Positions 26,301 to 34,801 of a stretch of 64,000 nucleotides of DNA are shown piece by piece. The first letter of the stretch is position 1. The number at the start of each line of letters is the position of its first letter. The position numbers and the translations under genes are program-made. Source of the stretch: Clostridia bacterium (lineage in GTDB: Bacteria; Bacillota; Clostridia; Lachnospirales; Lachnospiraceae); the NCBI GenBank assembly GCA_910576325.1, contig CAJTIM010000007.1:1-64000 (forward strand), read 5' to 3'. The notes under the pieces are model-generated. The model did no database searches. It was not told where the DNA came from and saw only the letters and a program-made list of their open reading frames with translations.

Positions 26301-29300
26301 TCTTTCGCTTAAAGCAGAAATGCAGAACGATGACGGTTCTTGGAACTCAAAATGGCAGAAATATGCTTCTATTTTAGATGATGTATTCAACCAGGCAGAT
26401 ATGAGGCTCCTGAATTTTGACAATGCCATTAGAAATGATACATCTGTTCAGGAACTTGCTGAAAAACTTCGTGGAATAGATGATATTGCTTTGCAAGGTA
26501 TTTCTGATTCTATGGATGAGGATAATAAATTCCAAGGAGTTGCAGCACAATTGCTGAAAATCACCGAGTCTGGTGATGAAGTAAAAGATGCATTCTCTGA
26601 ATTGATAGAGTTTGCCGACGAGTATGATGTGAGTGCTGATGAATTAATCTCTACGCTTACACGGCTTGGTTATGTACAAAGCTCAGTTGCTTCCAGTGCA
26701 GAAGAAACAGCAAATGCATTTGCAGGATGGGATGCTTTAAATGAACAGATAGATGCTATTCAGACTTCTTACAAAGCTATACAAGCGGCACAGGAAGAAT
26801 ATAATAAGTATGGGTATGTATCGTTAGATACGTTACAGGCATTAATATCTCTTGACTCACAGTATCTTGCATGCCTGATAGACGAAAACGGGCAATTACA
26901 ATTAAACAGCCTGACATATCAAAATTTGGTTCAGGCAAAATTGGCAGAAGCTGAAGCTACCGCTGTCGCACAGGCCGTTGAAGAATTAAGTAATTTACAG
27001 AAACAAGCTGACGTGCAGAATTCAGCCGCATGTGTAAATGCAAATGCTATTTTGGCTGAAAGTCTTGCTACTCTCAGCGGTAATTACAGTGCTGTTGCAA
27101 GTTCTGCCGCGGCAGCCGCTAAAGCCGAAGCTCTTGCATCCGCAATGGCAGACGCTAGAGAACGAGGCGTAGATGAAGCAGATATTAATAAAGTAATGTC
27201 AAATCTAAATGCCGAGCTTGCATTGATACAGAATACAACTATAAGCGCAGGTAAGTCATTTGGTGGTTTAAATAATGCTGTAAATGGTTTTTCAAACGCC
27301 CAGAAAGGTGCAAAGAAGGCAACAGACGACGCAACTGAAGCACTTAAAAAGCAGAAGGAGGCTTTAGAAGAACAAAAAGACGCACTTGAAGATTCCAAAA
27401 AGGAATTGGAAGAACTGTACGATGCTGTCCAATGGTTTTATGACAAACAGATAGACGGCATTGATGATTTTATTGACAAACTGAATGATGCTAATGATGT
27501 TCTTGAAAAGCAGAAGGATAAGTATAATAATATTCTCTCTGTAATCGATAATGTTTATGGTGATGAAATTGACGCTATCCAGGCTAAGATTGATGCTATG
27601 GACAAGGCCAATGATGCCGCTGAAAGAGAATTAGCATTAGAAAATGCGAAACAGGCTCTTGAAGAAGCAAGACGGAGAAGGGCAATTAAGTTATATACCA
27701 AAAACCGTGGCTTCATTTACACCGTTGATGAAGATGCCATCAAGGAGGCAGAGGATGAACTCGCCAATGCCACCCAAGATAAAGTAAAAGCAGAACTTCA
27801 GGAGCAGATTGATTTACTTGAACAATGGCGTGATAAATGGGCAGAAATTCCAGATGCTTTTGAAAAGGCAATGAACGAAATTGCCGCCATTGAAAAGTTT
27901 GGCCCTGATTATAAGAACTTTATTTTAAGTTCTGACGATGACGATATTAACAGTTTCAAAAATGATTACACTGGCGTTCAGTCAAATATTGCTGATAATG
28001 ATGCTAAAATTGACTACTATGAACAGCAGAAGAAAAAGATTGAAGAACTCAAAGACCTCTGGGAAGACGCCAAAAATGCATACCGCGATTCCCAGTATGA
28101 AGCAAAGCTGTCCGCTTTCTTCGGAAGTGATTATGAATATCAGCTGTTAAATAACTCCTCTTCTTGGAGAATTAAGTTTGCTGATGAATATGCTGATGTA
28201 TGCAGACAGATTGAAGAAATTGAAAAACAGATTAAAACCTTAAGTAGTGAAACCACATCCAGCTTAACCAATGAGGCTGAACAGGCTACAAATGCTCTTG
28301 GACGTACCAGTGGAGCCATTAAAGGACTAAAAGATACTGCCGGAAGTGGTAATACATTATCCTATTATATCTGGACAGATAAAGATGAGTCTGATCTTGG
28401 TAATGCGCAGACAAACTTAATGGCATTAGACCGACAGATAGCTCAAGGTAATACTACGCTTATTGATTCACGTAATGCATTATCAGATTTTATTGACAAA
28501 TATAAGGATTTAAAAGAAACAAGGACTTCTGTGGATGAAGTTAATTCCAGTTTGGAAACCCTTAGAAATTACAGTGGAGATTATACGGATTATTTTAGTC
28601 TTGTAATGGATAATGTTAGCTCCATGCTGAATGATTCATCAAAATACACAGACCATATTGTAGAGTATACCAGAGCTGCTGCTGAAAACATGAATCAATT
28701 AAACGAAGCAATACAGACTTCTAAAGAATCTAATGCGGAAATTAAGGAAAATGCGGATACAGCGGTCGAAGATACAAATGCTATAATATCAACGGCTCTT
28801 GAAAATGTAAGCAAGCTCAATGAATCACTAACATCTATAGGAACAGCTAAAACAGAACTTGAAACATTGGTAAATGAAGAAGTAACAAATGCAGATGCTT
28901 TAGTGACAACATCGGAAGAAAAGCTTACAAATGTTAAAACTTTAATTACAGAATTGTTAAATGCCGTTACTTCTTTGGAGACTTCTTTTAACGATTTAAA
29001 CTTTCAATTATCACAATTAGATACTGTTACATTTGAAAATGTAATCTCTGCTATTGGATTTGGCGGTGGCGAAGAAGAGGCTTCTGGGCTTATGGGAAGT
29101 ATTTCAAACGTATTGTCACTCTTAAATGGCGAAGAAGGATTAATTGCGCAACTTAATATTTTAAATGAAACTCCGTTAGATATTCTTACTGCTGAATTTA
29201 ATGGAGAAGAAGGTCTTACTATTGCCATTACAGATGTAATTACTATGATTTCTGGCGAAGAGGGGCTAATTGTACAGATTAACAGAATTACGGAGACAAT

Positions 29301-30111
29301 TGGTAACATAGAAAGCGTAAAATCATCCTTCTCAAATCTGGAGTCACAGGTGACAGCTTGTGTTAATAAGGTTGCCGAGCTGGCAAAAGAAATCAACTCA
29401 CTGGAAGATAAGACTATAACCATTACTACCGTTTATCAGACTGTTGGAAGTCCTACTGGCGGAGGAGGCAAAGCAACCGGCACCGTATTTACAGGAAGAG
29501 GTTATGCATCGGGAACGGTTGATACTGGGAAAAGCTATGCGAAAGGAAATAATATCGGCCTGCCATATGACCAAAAAGCTATGGTGTCTGAACTTGGGCC
29601 TGAGATGCTTGTACGTGACGGCAGATATATCCTAATTAAAGAGCCACAATTAATGGATCTGAAAAAGGGCGATATTATCTTTAATCATGAACAGACAAAG
29701 GCGATTCTGGAAAGGGGAAAATCTTCTAATATCAGCCGCCTAGAAAACTTAGGCGAAAAGAAATTCCCTGAACTGCCTGACAATCTTATCCCGTTTGAAA
29801 ATCCATGGGATGCACTTAATGCACTTAACATAGAAGGCAATTCGTTTGCTTCTGGGACAATTACAGAGGAAATGTACAATAGGTTAATGCGGAATATTGA
29901 AAATACCCATAATGGCCCAGATTACAGCGGATATCTGAAGGCGTTGAATAATGTAGCAATACAAAAGCAGAAGGAAAGTACAGTGATATATATTGACAAA
30001 GTAGAAATGCCCAATATTAAAGATAGGGATGATGCACGTAAACTTATTTCGGAACTTGAAAATCTGAGCAACACTGCTTTACAGAGAGCATACAGAAGAG
30101 ATTTTAGGTAA
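23338..30111 (+). CDS. Phage tail tape-measure protein (TP901 type), 2,257 aa
   Basis: TTG 23338 follows AAGGAGG by 9 bases; the frame also runs 25 codons further up without a ribosome site. Residues about 235-560 form the TP901 tape-measure core (SKTSEMTKQQLRGLGDEAFK, SATLTDIADATRVSASFAAN, GSEIGRAFRSI). A hydrophobic stretch lies at about 690-715, a long coiled coil at about 1330-1390, and three NGEEGL-like repeats near 1930-1980. The Gly-rich end (GRGYASGT, then VSELGPEMLVR) is usual for this family. Tape-measure length sets tail length, about 0.15 nm per residue, so a tail near 340 nm would be expected. No other virion gene lies beside it. No lytic domain is obvious. Confidence 0.85.
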   Translation: MNDSYILELIGALAQSKTKKQVNADLKQIEKVINMLRITGTFAKGDTKKELNAYIKSLQSQLSHIKLTAKIDSKNLKREVDKALNGISFKDIDALNIDENKTKLKIRKIIADAKAYAEKSPITVNIESKKNKLNNDLTAYLNRNTKISESSVLLKEAERVRELINAIGDKKTLREATDAFQLYKSEVSATGFNTKSTTDKIKDMLGHVSKISSAFGVASIAVNNFVKSLKTLKYNDTILTEISKTSEMTKQQLRGLGDEAFKTASKYGQLSSNYLIAVQEMARSGYEETSKELGKLSLLAQSAGDMTAESANNYLLATDAAYKYGGSIEKLNAALDGANYISNKNSATLTDIADATRVSASFAANAGVAIDELTAAEATMLAVTKRGGSEIGRAFRSIVLNLQQVSGEFDGEIIDEEQLKKVEARCHSLGVELEYMKDGIATLRNPIEVLKELAEVYNSLPDNSAEKQGLISDLGGKYHANALSSLLSRWDLYEKMLGEFSQGTGSALEEAEKTADSWEGRLNSLSNTFTSFVNVITNKDTILNGISFFDRLIQGAETLIDIVGEVPVVLTAVNSSLVAMNKDYGITQLVNKDTGKFDIQGNLLGIDFSTIKEQKKHFKEAEDAITIWNNKLKNGKNDLEAFNYAVVQNNAQLKDYLSTTSKDAPASLSGYKAHLNAAGVSTDALRLKTILLNSAISMGIGFAIQAVVQGITYLIQREEELRQATQESANAYKESASSIEDYTKRYQELRQALIAAKGNEEETYNIKKQLLDLQTELNDKFGEEYGKINLVTDAYRDQTDAIKDYNKEAAKEFLNTDRKGIKQAEKEMTKERHYNLSPVNISAFTKEGEALKEIAGQFKDQGVSLLDELGDGTYNQFSVHLNTDAQSAYDTINEFENALRDKAEELGNEHLFDDILDISSISVNDAKGVLDDWGDIYQESLMAEIAKDDSLTSQMNEAAKAVQEYNEAVLNSEDPFNDENVQKARENLLSLKAEMQNDDGSWNSKWQKYASILDDVFNQADMRLLNFDNAIRNDTSVQELAEKLRGIDDIALQGISDSMDEDNKFQGVAAQLLKITESGDEVKDAFSELIEFADEYDVSADELISTLTRLGYVQSSVASSAEETANAFAGWDALNEQIDAIQTSYKAIQAAQEEYNKYGYVSLDTLQALISLDSQYLACLIDENGQLQLNSLTYQNLVQAKLAEAEATAVAQAVEELSNLQKQADVQNSAACVNANAILAESLATLSGNYSAVASSAAAAAKAEALASAMADARERGVDEADINKVMSNLNAELALIQNTTISAGKSFGGLNNAVNGFSNAQKGAKKATDDATEALKKQKEALEEQKDALEDSKKELEELYDAVQWFYDKQIDGIDDFIDKLNDANDVLEKQKDKYNNILSVIDNVYGDEIDAIQAKIDAMDKANDAAERELALENAKQALEEARRRRAIKLYTKNRGFIYTVDEDAIKEAEDELANATQDKVKAELQEQIDLLEQWRDKWAEIPDAFEKAMNEIAAIEKFGPDYKNFILSSDDDDINSFKNDYTGVQSNIADNDAKIDYYEQQKKKIEELKDLWEDAKNAYRDSQYEAKLSAFFGSDYEYQLLNNSSSWRIKFADEYADVCRQIEEIEKQIKTLSSETTSSLTNEAEQATNALGRTSGAIKGLKDTAGSGNTLSYYIWTDKDESDLGNAQTNLMALDRQIAQGNTTLIDSRNALSDFIDKYKDLKETRTSVDEVNSSLETLRNYSGDYTDYFSLVMDNVSSMLNDSSKYTDHIVEYTRAAAENMNQLNEAIQTSKESNAEIKENADTAVEDTNAIISTALENVSKLNESLTSIGTAKTELETLVNEEVTNADALVTTSEEKLTNVKTLITELLNAVTSLETSFNDLNFQLSQLDTVTFENVISAIGFGGGEEEASGLMGSISNVLSLLNGEEGLIAQLNILNETPLDILTAEFNGEEGLTIAITDVITMISGEEGLIVQINRITETIGNIESVKSSFSNLESQVTACVNKVAELAKEINSLEDKTITITTVYQTVGSPTGGGGKATGTVFTGRGYASGTVDTGKSYAKGNNIGLPYDQKAMVSELGPEMLVRDGRYILIKEPQLMDLKKGDIIFNHEQTKAILERGKSSNISRLENLGEKKFPELPDNLIPFENPWDALNALNIEGNSFASGTITEEMYNRLMRNIENTHNGPDYSGYLKALNNVAIQKQKESTVIYIDKVEMPNIKDRDDARKLISELENLSNTALQRAYRRDFR

Positions 30112-30139
30112 TCTATATTTAAAGTGAAACAGATGAAAG

Positions 30140-30181
30140 AAATGTTACAGAATAATTAAAATAAATTGTTCTGTAACATTT
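30140..30181 (+). terminator. Terminator-like hairpin after the tape-measure gene
   Basis: AAATGTTACAGAA (30140-30152) pairs perfectly with TTCTGTAACATTT (30169-30181). T content after the stem is modest. Confidence 0.6.
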
Positions 30182-30225
30182 ATTGGTAGAAAAACAGATA
30201 TTAGTTATAAACAAGTAGGAGGAAT

Positions 30226-30753
30226 ATGAATTTGATTTACAGTATGGAAATAGGTAGAGATTTTAGATATATCAATGAAGATAGAACAGGAAATTATTTT
30301 ATAGAAGGTGATGAGATTGAGTGTTATATAAGAAATGGAAAGAAGTATACTGGGATAATAATAGGGATTGGTGTTTTTCGAGAAAATGGGACGGAAAACC
30401 TGGAGCCGGTTGTACAGCTGGATACATCTAAAAATGATACAAGCTATTCTTGGGAAATTATATTTATAAAAGATATTATATATATTTCTAACAAACACAA
30501 AGATGCTATGCCTGAATTTATGAATAAAGAACTAGATAAGGAATTATTTATAAATACATTTATTGAAGCCGGATATGAGGAAAAATTCGCAAAAGTTTTT
30601 TATGATAAAATGCTCCCTATTATTATCATATATGGAATTCCAATTAAAAAAGCAGCAGAATGTGCCTTATATGCATTAAAATACCAGTGTAATATTGAGA
30701 AACTGTTAAAAGATAAGTGCGATTTAGTGCTTGATAGCCGCGATAAAACGTAA
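30226..30753 (+). CDS. Hypothetical protein before the integrase (175 aa)
   Basis: ATG 30226 follows AGGAGGA. Residues 25-75 look like a small beta barrel (IEGDEIECYIRNGKKYTGII, LEPVVQLDTS), reminiscent of Sm/Tudor-like folds; the C-terminal 60 residues are helical (EAGYEEKFAKVFYDKML). Such proteins often adjoin phage integrases. Function unknown. Confidence 0.6.
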   Translation: MNLIYSMEIGRDFRYINEDRTGNYFIEGDEIECYIRNGKKYTGIIIGIGVFRENGTENLEPVVQLDTSKNDTSYSWEIIFIKDIIYISNKHKDAMPEFMNKELDKELFINTFIEAGYEEKFAKVFYDKMLPIIIIYGIPIKKAAECALYALKYQCNIEKLLKDKCDLVLDSRDKT

Positions 30754-30839
30754 AAGATTTGCAGAAAGACAGTTTGATACATACTTAAACTATTTTATAC
30801 CAAATAATATATTATAGAAACTGTAAATATTTTCTAAAT

Positions 30840-30869
30840 GCAGGACATAAGAAAAAATCTCTGTCCTGC
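30840..30869 (+). terminator. Intrinsic terminator
   Basis: GCAGGACA (30840-30847) pairs with TGTCCTGC (30862-30869), followed by TTCTCTT. Confidence 0.65.
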
Positions 30870-30904
30870 TTCTCTTAAAAATAAAATTAAATGCTGGATT
30901 TTTA

Positions 30905-30939
30905 AGGTACTGTTGATTTATTTTGACAGTGCCTTTTTT
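30905..30939 (+). terminator. Intrinsic terminator just before the integrase
   Basis: AGGTACTGT (30905-30913) pairs with ACAGTGCCT (30926-30934) with a wobble, followed by T6. Confidence 0.75.
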
Positions 30940-30956
30940 ATAAATAGCTTATAGAG

Positions 30957-32258
30957 GTGATAAAAATACAAGGGGCAATTAATCAAGAAATAGATGATAA
31001 TGCAATGCTGGACACATTGCAATTTATGATAGATAATAGTATGATTAATCTTGATGATGTGCGAATGAGTATGGAGAAATCAAAGCGTAATGCGATTTTA
31101 AAGAAACATCCATATGACATTTGGGTTGCGTCAGATGGAAGATCAAAGACTTATATTGAAGATGAAACGAAGGTTAAGAAAAGGAGGTTAGTAGCCAAAA
31201 GCAGTAGAGAAAAGTTAGAAGATTACATTGTAAAAGAATATATTAAAAGTCATCCCATACATAAAGTTGATCATTCTGTAGAAGCGATATTTAAAGAGTG
31301 GATAGAATATGCTTTGAAAGAAAAGGATATTGAGAAAAATACTGGAGATCGTTATCAGAATGATTTTGACAGATTTATTAAAGGAAAAGAGTTTGCCAGG
31401 ACTGATATTGAAAATGTATCTAATAATGATGTAATCAGATTTTTGAAGGATACTCTTAATGAAAATAGCATTACACGGAAGACCTTTAGTAATTTAAAGA
31501 CAGTGTTAAATGGTATATTTAGTTATGCAATGTCTGAAAAGAATTTGAATTGTATATCTATGTCCTATACATTGAAAGATTATAAAGTTCCGGATAAGAA
31601 ATTTAAAAAGAATATAGTAAGGGATGAAGAACAGGTATACGGGGAAAAAGAAATTTTGATTATTGCGGATTATATCATTAAAAATTATCAGTCTACAAGG
31701 GAATTGGGGATATTGCTTGCGCTTCTTACAGGACTTAGGGCAGGTGAGCTGTGTTCTTTGAAAACGAGTGATCAGGAAAAAGAGATGCTCTATATACAAA
31801 GAACAGAAATTAAATATAAAAATGAGGATGGCAAAACAATATATTCAGTTCGTGAGTTCCCTAAGAGCGAATGCAGTATGAATGGGATTGAACTGTCAAA
31901 TTCAGCAATGAATGTGTTATCTCTTATAAGAAAGCTAAACTTGAAAAATGGAATAGGTAGCGAATTCTTATTTTATGAACCGGAATATGGAAGATTGAAA
32001 TCCTACTTTTTCAGTAAATCATTGAGGAAAATTTGTCAAGAGACTGGTGTAAAATACCGCTCCATGCATAAGCTGAGAAAGACATATGCTTCTTATTTAC
32101 TGGCAAATGGAGTGGAAGAGAAGATAGCACAGGCTCAGTTAAGGCATAAAGACAGTGCAACCACGCATAAATATTATGAGTTTTCTATCAGAAATAAAGA
32201 GTACAAGCGTGATGTTTTAAATAAGAATGATATTCTGAGAGAAAGCCAGATAAAATGA
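30957..32258 (+). CDS. int: Tyrosine site-specific recombinase (integrase)
   Basis: A 433-residue phage-type integrase. The N-terminus (to about 90) is an arm-binding region, followed by a SAM-like core-binding domain (about 115-200) and the catalytic domain with Arg261 in TGLRAGELCSL, His-x-x-Arg in HKLRKTYASYLL (371-374), His in LRHKD and Tyr406/407 in HKYYEF. It should insert and excise the element at the adjacent tRNA-Thr gene, 88 bases away. The start is uncertain: GTG 30957 lies inside the GAGGTGAT ribosome site, and ATA 30966 has better spacing. Confidence 0.92.
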   Translation: MIKIQGAINQEIDDNAMLDTLQFMIDNSMINLDDVRMSMEKSKRNAILKKHPYDIWVASDGRSKTYIEDETKVKKRRLVAKSSREKLEDYIVKEYIKSHPIHKVDHSVEAIFKEWIEYALKEKDIEKNTGDRYQNDFDRFIKGKEFARTDIENVSNNDVIRFLKDTLNENSITRKTFSNLKTVLNGIFSYAMSEKNLNCISMSYTLKDYKVPDKKFKKNIVRDEEQVYGEKEILIIADYIIKNYQSTRELGILLALLTGLRAGELCSLKTSDQEKEMLYIQRTEIKYKNEDGKTIYSVREFPKSECSMNGIELSNSAMNVLSLIRKLNLKNGIGSEFLFYEPEYGRLKSYFFSKSLRKICQETGVKYRSMHKLRKTYASYLLANGVEEKIAQAQLRHKDSATTHKYYEFSIRNKEYKRDVLNKNDILRESQIK

Positions 32259-32346
32259 AAAAGTGTAATCATGTGTAATCACAAATTTAAGGCAATAAAA
32301 AACTGAAAACCCTGTAAAATCAAGGTTTCCAGCCATTTTAACGAAA

Positions 32347-32418
32347 GCTGCTGACGGGAATCGGACCCGTGACCTCCGCACTACCAATGCGACGCTCTAC
32401 CGACTGAGCCACAGCAGC
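32347..32418 (-). tRNA. tRNA-Thr (anticodon GGT); attachment site of the left element
   Basis: A 72-base cloverleaf on the minus strand: acceptor GCTGCTG/CAGCAGC, anticodon loop TTGGTAG with anticodon GGT, T stem ACGGG/CCCGT. The 3' end faces the integrase gene, so the right attachment site probably lies in the 3' half of this tRNA (about 32,347-32,380). The matching left site is outside the window. The T-loop reads TCCGATT, with C where U55 is normal. CCA is not encoded. Confidence 0.92.
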
Positions 32419-32441
32419 ATCTACGCGTAACGCGCTCAATT

Positions 32442-32470
32442 ATAATATCATCAGGAGAAGAAATTGTCAA
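32442..32470 (-). promoter_or_regulatory. Promoter of tRNA-Thr
   Basis: On the minus strand TTGACA (32470-32465), 17-base spacer, TATTAT (32447-32442), about 24 bases before the tRNA. Confidence 0.75.
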
Positions 32471-32578
32471 GAAATATCGATGAAAAAAATAGAAAATTTC
32501 TAATTTTGTTGTACTCGCTTTAAAACTCATCCAAAGCGCACGGGAGCAGGGAGCAAAATATCCATGTTTAAATCAAAG

Positions 32579-32628
32579 AGAGTGCATTTTGTAGTTATTT
32601 TGCGTTATACTTCCGCAAAATGCGCTCT
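32579..32628. terminator. Long hairpin upstream of the CdaR-like gene
   Basis: AGAGTGCATTTTG (32579-32591) pairs with CAAAATGCGCTCT (32616-32628) with one wobble. TTTACT at 32628-32633 with TATAAT 17 bases further may be the promoter of the next gene, so the hairpin may insulate it. Confidence 0.45.
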
Positions 32629-32691
32629 TTACTTTTGGACGCAATCCCTTTATAATAAATTATAGTTTATGTGTCACAGGAGGAAACGCAT

Positions 32692-33780
32692 ATGATTTCC
32701 AATCAGATTATACAGACAACAATTGATGATTTGCGCGGGATTACAAGGATTGACCTGTGCGTGCTGGATGTAAACGGCAGCCGGATTGCGGCAACCTTTG
32801 ATGCGGAGGAGATTTCCAAGGATATTCTGGGAGCTTTTGCTGATTCTCCTGCGGAGAGCCAGAGCCTTCAGGGTTATCATTTTTTCAAGGTTTACGACGA
32901 GGGACAGCTTGGCTATATTCTTCTTGTAAGAGGAACCAGCGATGACGCCTATATGATCGGTAAGATAGCGGTAAAGCAGCTTGAGGGGCTGATTATAGCT
33001 TATAAGCAGCGCTTTGACCGAAATAATTTTATTCAAAATCTGCTCCTTGACAATCTGCTTGTAGTGGATATTAACAATCAGGCAAAGAAGCTTCACATCA
33101 ATCAGGATACCCTGCGTGTGGTGTATCTGGTGGAGACAAAGGGAGAAGAGGATGTTATTGCGCTGGAGACCGTGCGCAGTACTTTTGCGCCGGATGCGCA
33201 GGATGTAATTACGGCAGTTGCTGAGAACAACGTGGTGGTTGTAAAGGAGATTAGTGGGGAAGATACCTATGAGGCATTGGAGAAAACGGCACGTATGCTG
33301 GTGGAGATGCTGAATACGGAGTCAGCAGGCTCCGTGCGCGTGTCCTACGGAACAATTGTAAGCCAGCTCAAGGATGTGTCCCGTTCTTATAAGGAAGCCC
33401 GAATGGCTCTCGATGTGGGAGAGATATTCTATCCGGAGAAAAATGTGGTGTCTTATCATACTTTGGGCCTCGGGCGCTTGATTTATCAGCTGCCTCTGTC
33501 CCTGTGCAAGATGTTTATGGTGGAGGTTCTTGGTGACAATCTGCCCGGCACCTTTGATGAAGAAACCTTGACGACCATAGAGAAGTTCTTTGAAAATAAT
33601 TTGAATGTGTCAGAGACAGCCCGCCAACTATTCGTGCACCGCAATACACTGGTATACCGTTTAGAGAAGCTTCAGAAAACAACGGGGCTGGACATTCGCA
33701 TTTTCGAGGATGCACTGACCTTCCAAATTGCGCTTATGGTAGCAAGATATATGGAATATCTTGAAAAACAGGATATATAA
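32692..33780 (+). CDS. CdaR/PucR-family transcription regulator
   Basis: ATG 32692 follows CAGGAGGA. The N-terminal part (about 1-110) is a sugar-diacid-recognition-like sensor domain as in CdaR; the middle (about 125-260) resembles the degenerate GGDEF-like domain of the family (SYKEARMALDVGE); the C-terminus (from about 290) is the PucR-type helix-turn-helix (NLNVSETARQLFVHRNTLVY). The family activates carbohydrate or purine catabolism genes; the ligand here is unknown and no catabolic gene adjoins it. It is the first host gene beyond the tRNA. Confidence 0.8.
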   Translation: MISNQIIQTTIDDLRGITRIDLCVLDVNGSRIAATFDAEEISKDILGAFADSPAESQSLQGYHFFKVYDEGQLGYILLVRGTSDDAYMIGKIAVKQLEGLIIAYKQRFDRNNFIQNLLLDNLLVVDINNQAKKLHINQDTLRVVYLVETKGEEDVIALETVRSTFAPDAQDVITAVAENNVVVVKEISGEDTYEALEKTARMLVEMLNTESAGSVRVSYGTIVSQLKDVSRSYKEARMALDVGEIFYPEKNVVSYHTLGLGRLIYQLPLSLCKMFMVEVLGDNLPGTFDEETLTTIEKFFENNLNVSETARQLFVHRNTLVYRLEKLQKTTGLDIRIFEDALTFQIALMVARYMEYLEKQDI

Positions 33781-33870
33781 ACCGGAAGATATATGTAAAA
33801 AGCTCCGGAAATCAAGAAAGATTTTATTCCTGCGGATAATGCCGAGGGGTTTTGATTTTCAAAAAAGAAC

Positions 33871-33914
33871 AAGGGTATCACAAAATCATCCGGCAGATGA
33901 TAAGTGATACCCTT
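33871..33914. terminator. Bidirectional terminator between convergent genes
   Basis: AAGGGTATCAC (33871-33881) pairs with GTGATACCCTT (33904-33914), T-rich on both sides. It serves the CdaR-like gene and the leftward DUF1836 gene. Confidence 0.8.
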
Positions 33915-33944
33915 ATTTTTATAAAATAGAATTACTTTACAAGC

Positions 33945-34589
33945 TTATGAAGACTGTGAAGCGGTATCCGCTCCCTTTTCTTTTTTCTTTCCCTTTTTGT
34001 CCGGCGCCGGAAGCTGGTCAATCAGCTTTTCAATCACCTGTTTTTTCACATAGACGTCAAAGCTGAGCATACAGATAAAGGAAAAGAGCCGCAGGAAATC
34101 CCTGTCCTGCCCGGAAGCTCCCTCAAAGGTCTCTCCTGCAATACGGTATTTGCTGACCAAATCTTCCTTCATAGCTTCGATCTGCGACTTCTCCAGGCTG
34201 AATACTTCGCTGTAAATGGAATCCAGCTTAATCGCGTGATCCGTATGGAAATACTTCTCTGTCAATGGAGAGAGAAGACTTTGGATATCGCTGATGGAGA
34301 GAATATTTTTAAAGTAATAAATGAAAATCAGCAGAAGCAAATGCTCCTTGGAGTACTTTTTCTTTTCCGGGGGAGGAAGCAGGTTGTTCTTGGCATAATT
34401 ATTAATCATGGTTTTCGTCAGAATCTTGTCCTCCTCATAACGCTTGGAGGTCGCCAGCTCACGGTCCATGAAGGTGGTCACCTGATCCATATATAAATCA
34501 ATTCCCGGAACATCCTCCGGACGGATATAGTCAATGCGGTTCAGACTTTCCAATATACTTTCCAGAATATTTTGAACATCAATTGTCAT
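33945..34589 (-). CDS. DUF1836 family protein
   Basis: On the minus strand ATG 34589 follows GAGGTG by 7 bases. The 214-residue protein has the DUF1836 pattern: a MerR-like helix-turn-helix segment (ILTKTMINNYAKNNLLPPPE then KKKYSKEHLLLLI), a helical effector part, and a Lys/Glu-rich end. It is likely a DNA-binding regulator. It is transcribed away from the pspA cluster. Confidence 0.8.
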   Translation of the reverse strand: MTIDVQNILESILESLNRIDYIRPEDVPGIDLYMDQVTTFMDRELATSKRYEEDKILTKTMINNYAKNNLLPPPEKKKYSKEHLLLLIFIYYFKNILSISDIQSLLSPLTEKYFHTDHAIKLDSIYSEVFSLEKSQIEAMKEDLVSKYRIAGETFEGASGQDRDFLRLFSFICMLSFDVYVKKQVIEKLIDQLPAPDKKGKKKEKGADTASQSS

Positions 34590-34688
34590 GTACAATCACC
34601 TCAAAATCCATTATATAGTATTAAAAACTATATGACAAGAGGTAAATATATTTAAATTTTCTTAAGAATTTTCTTTCTAATAAAAGAA

Positions 34689-34716
34689 TGACAGAATCTT
34701 TTGAATGTATTATAAT
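34689..34716 (+). promoter_or_regulatory. Probable promoter of the pspA cluster
   Basis: TGACAG (34689-34694), 16-base spacer and perfect TATAAT (34711-34716), about 220 bases before pspA, leaving a long leader. Confidence 0.5.
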
Positions 34717-34801
34717 GTAAAAGGAACTCGGGGATATTACGGAATCGGAATAGTCCGGCTAAGAAATGTCAAGTGTATATAAGAAATACTTTTGGCTGGA
34801 C

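Noticed and set aside
23883-29423. Long leftward open frames inside the tape-measure gene
   Set aside because: They are shadows of the rightward gene, without ribosome sites or recognisable protein.
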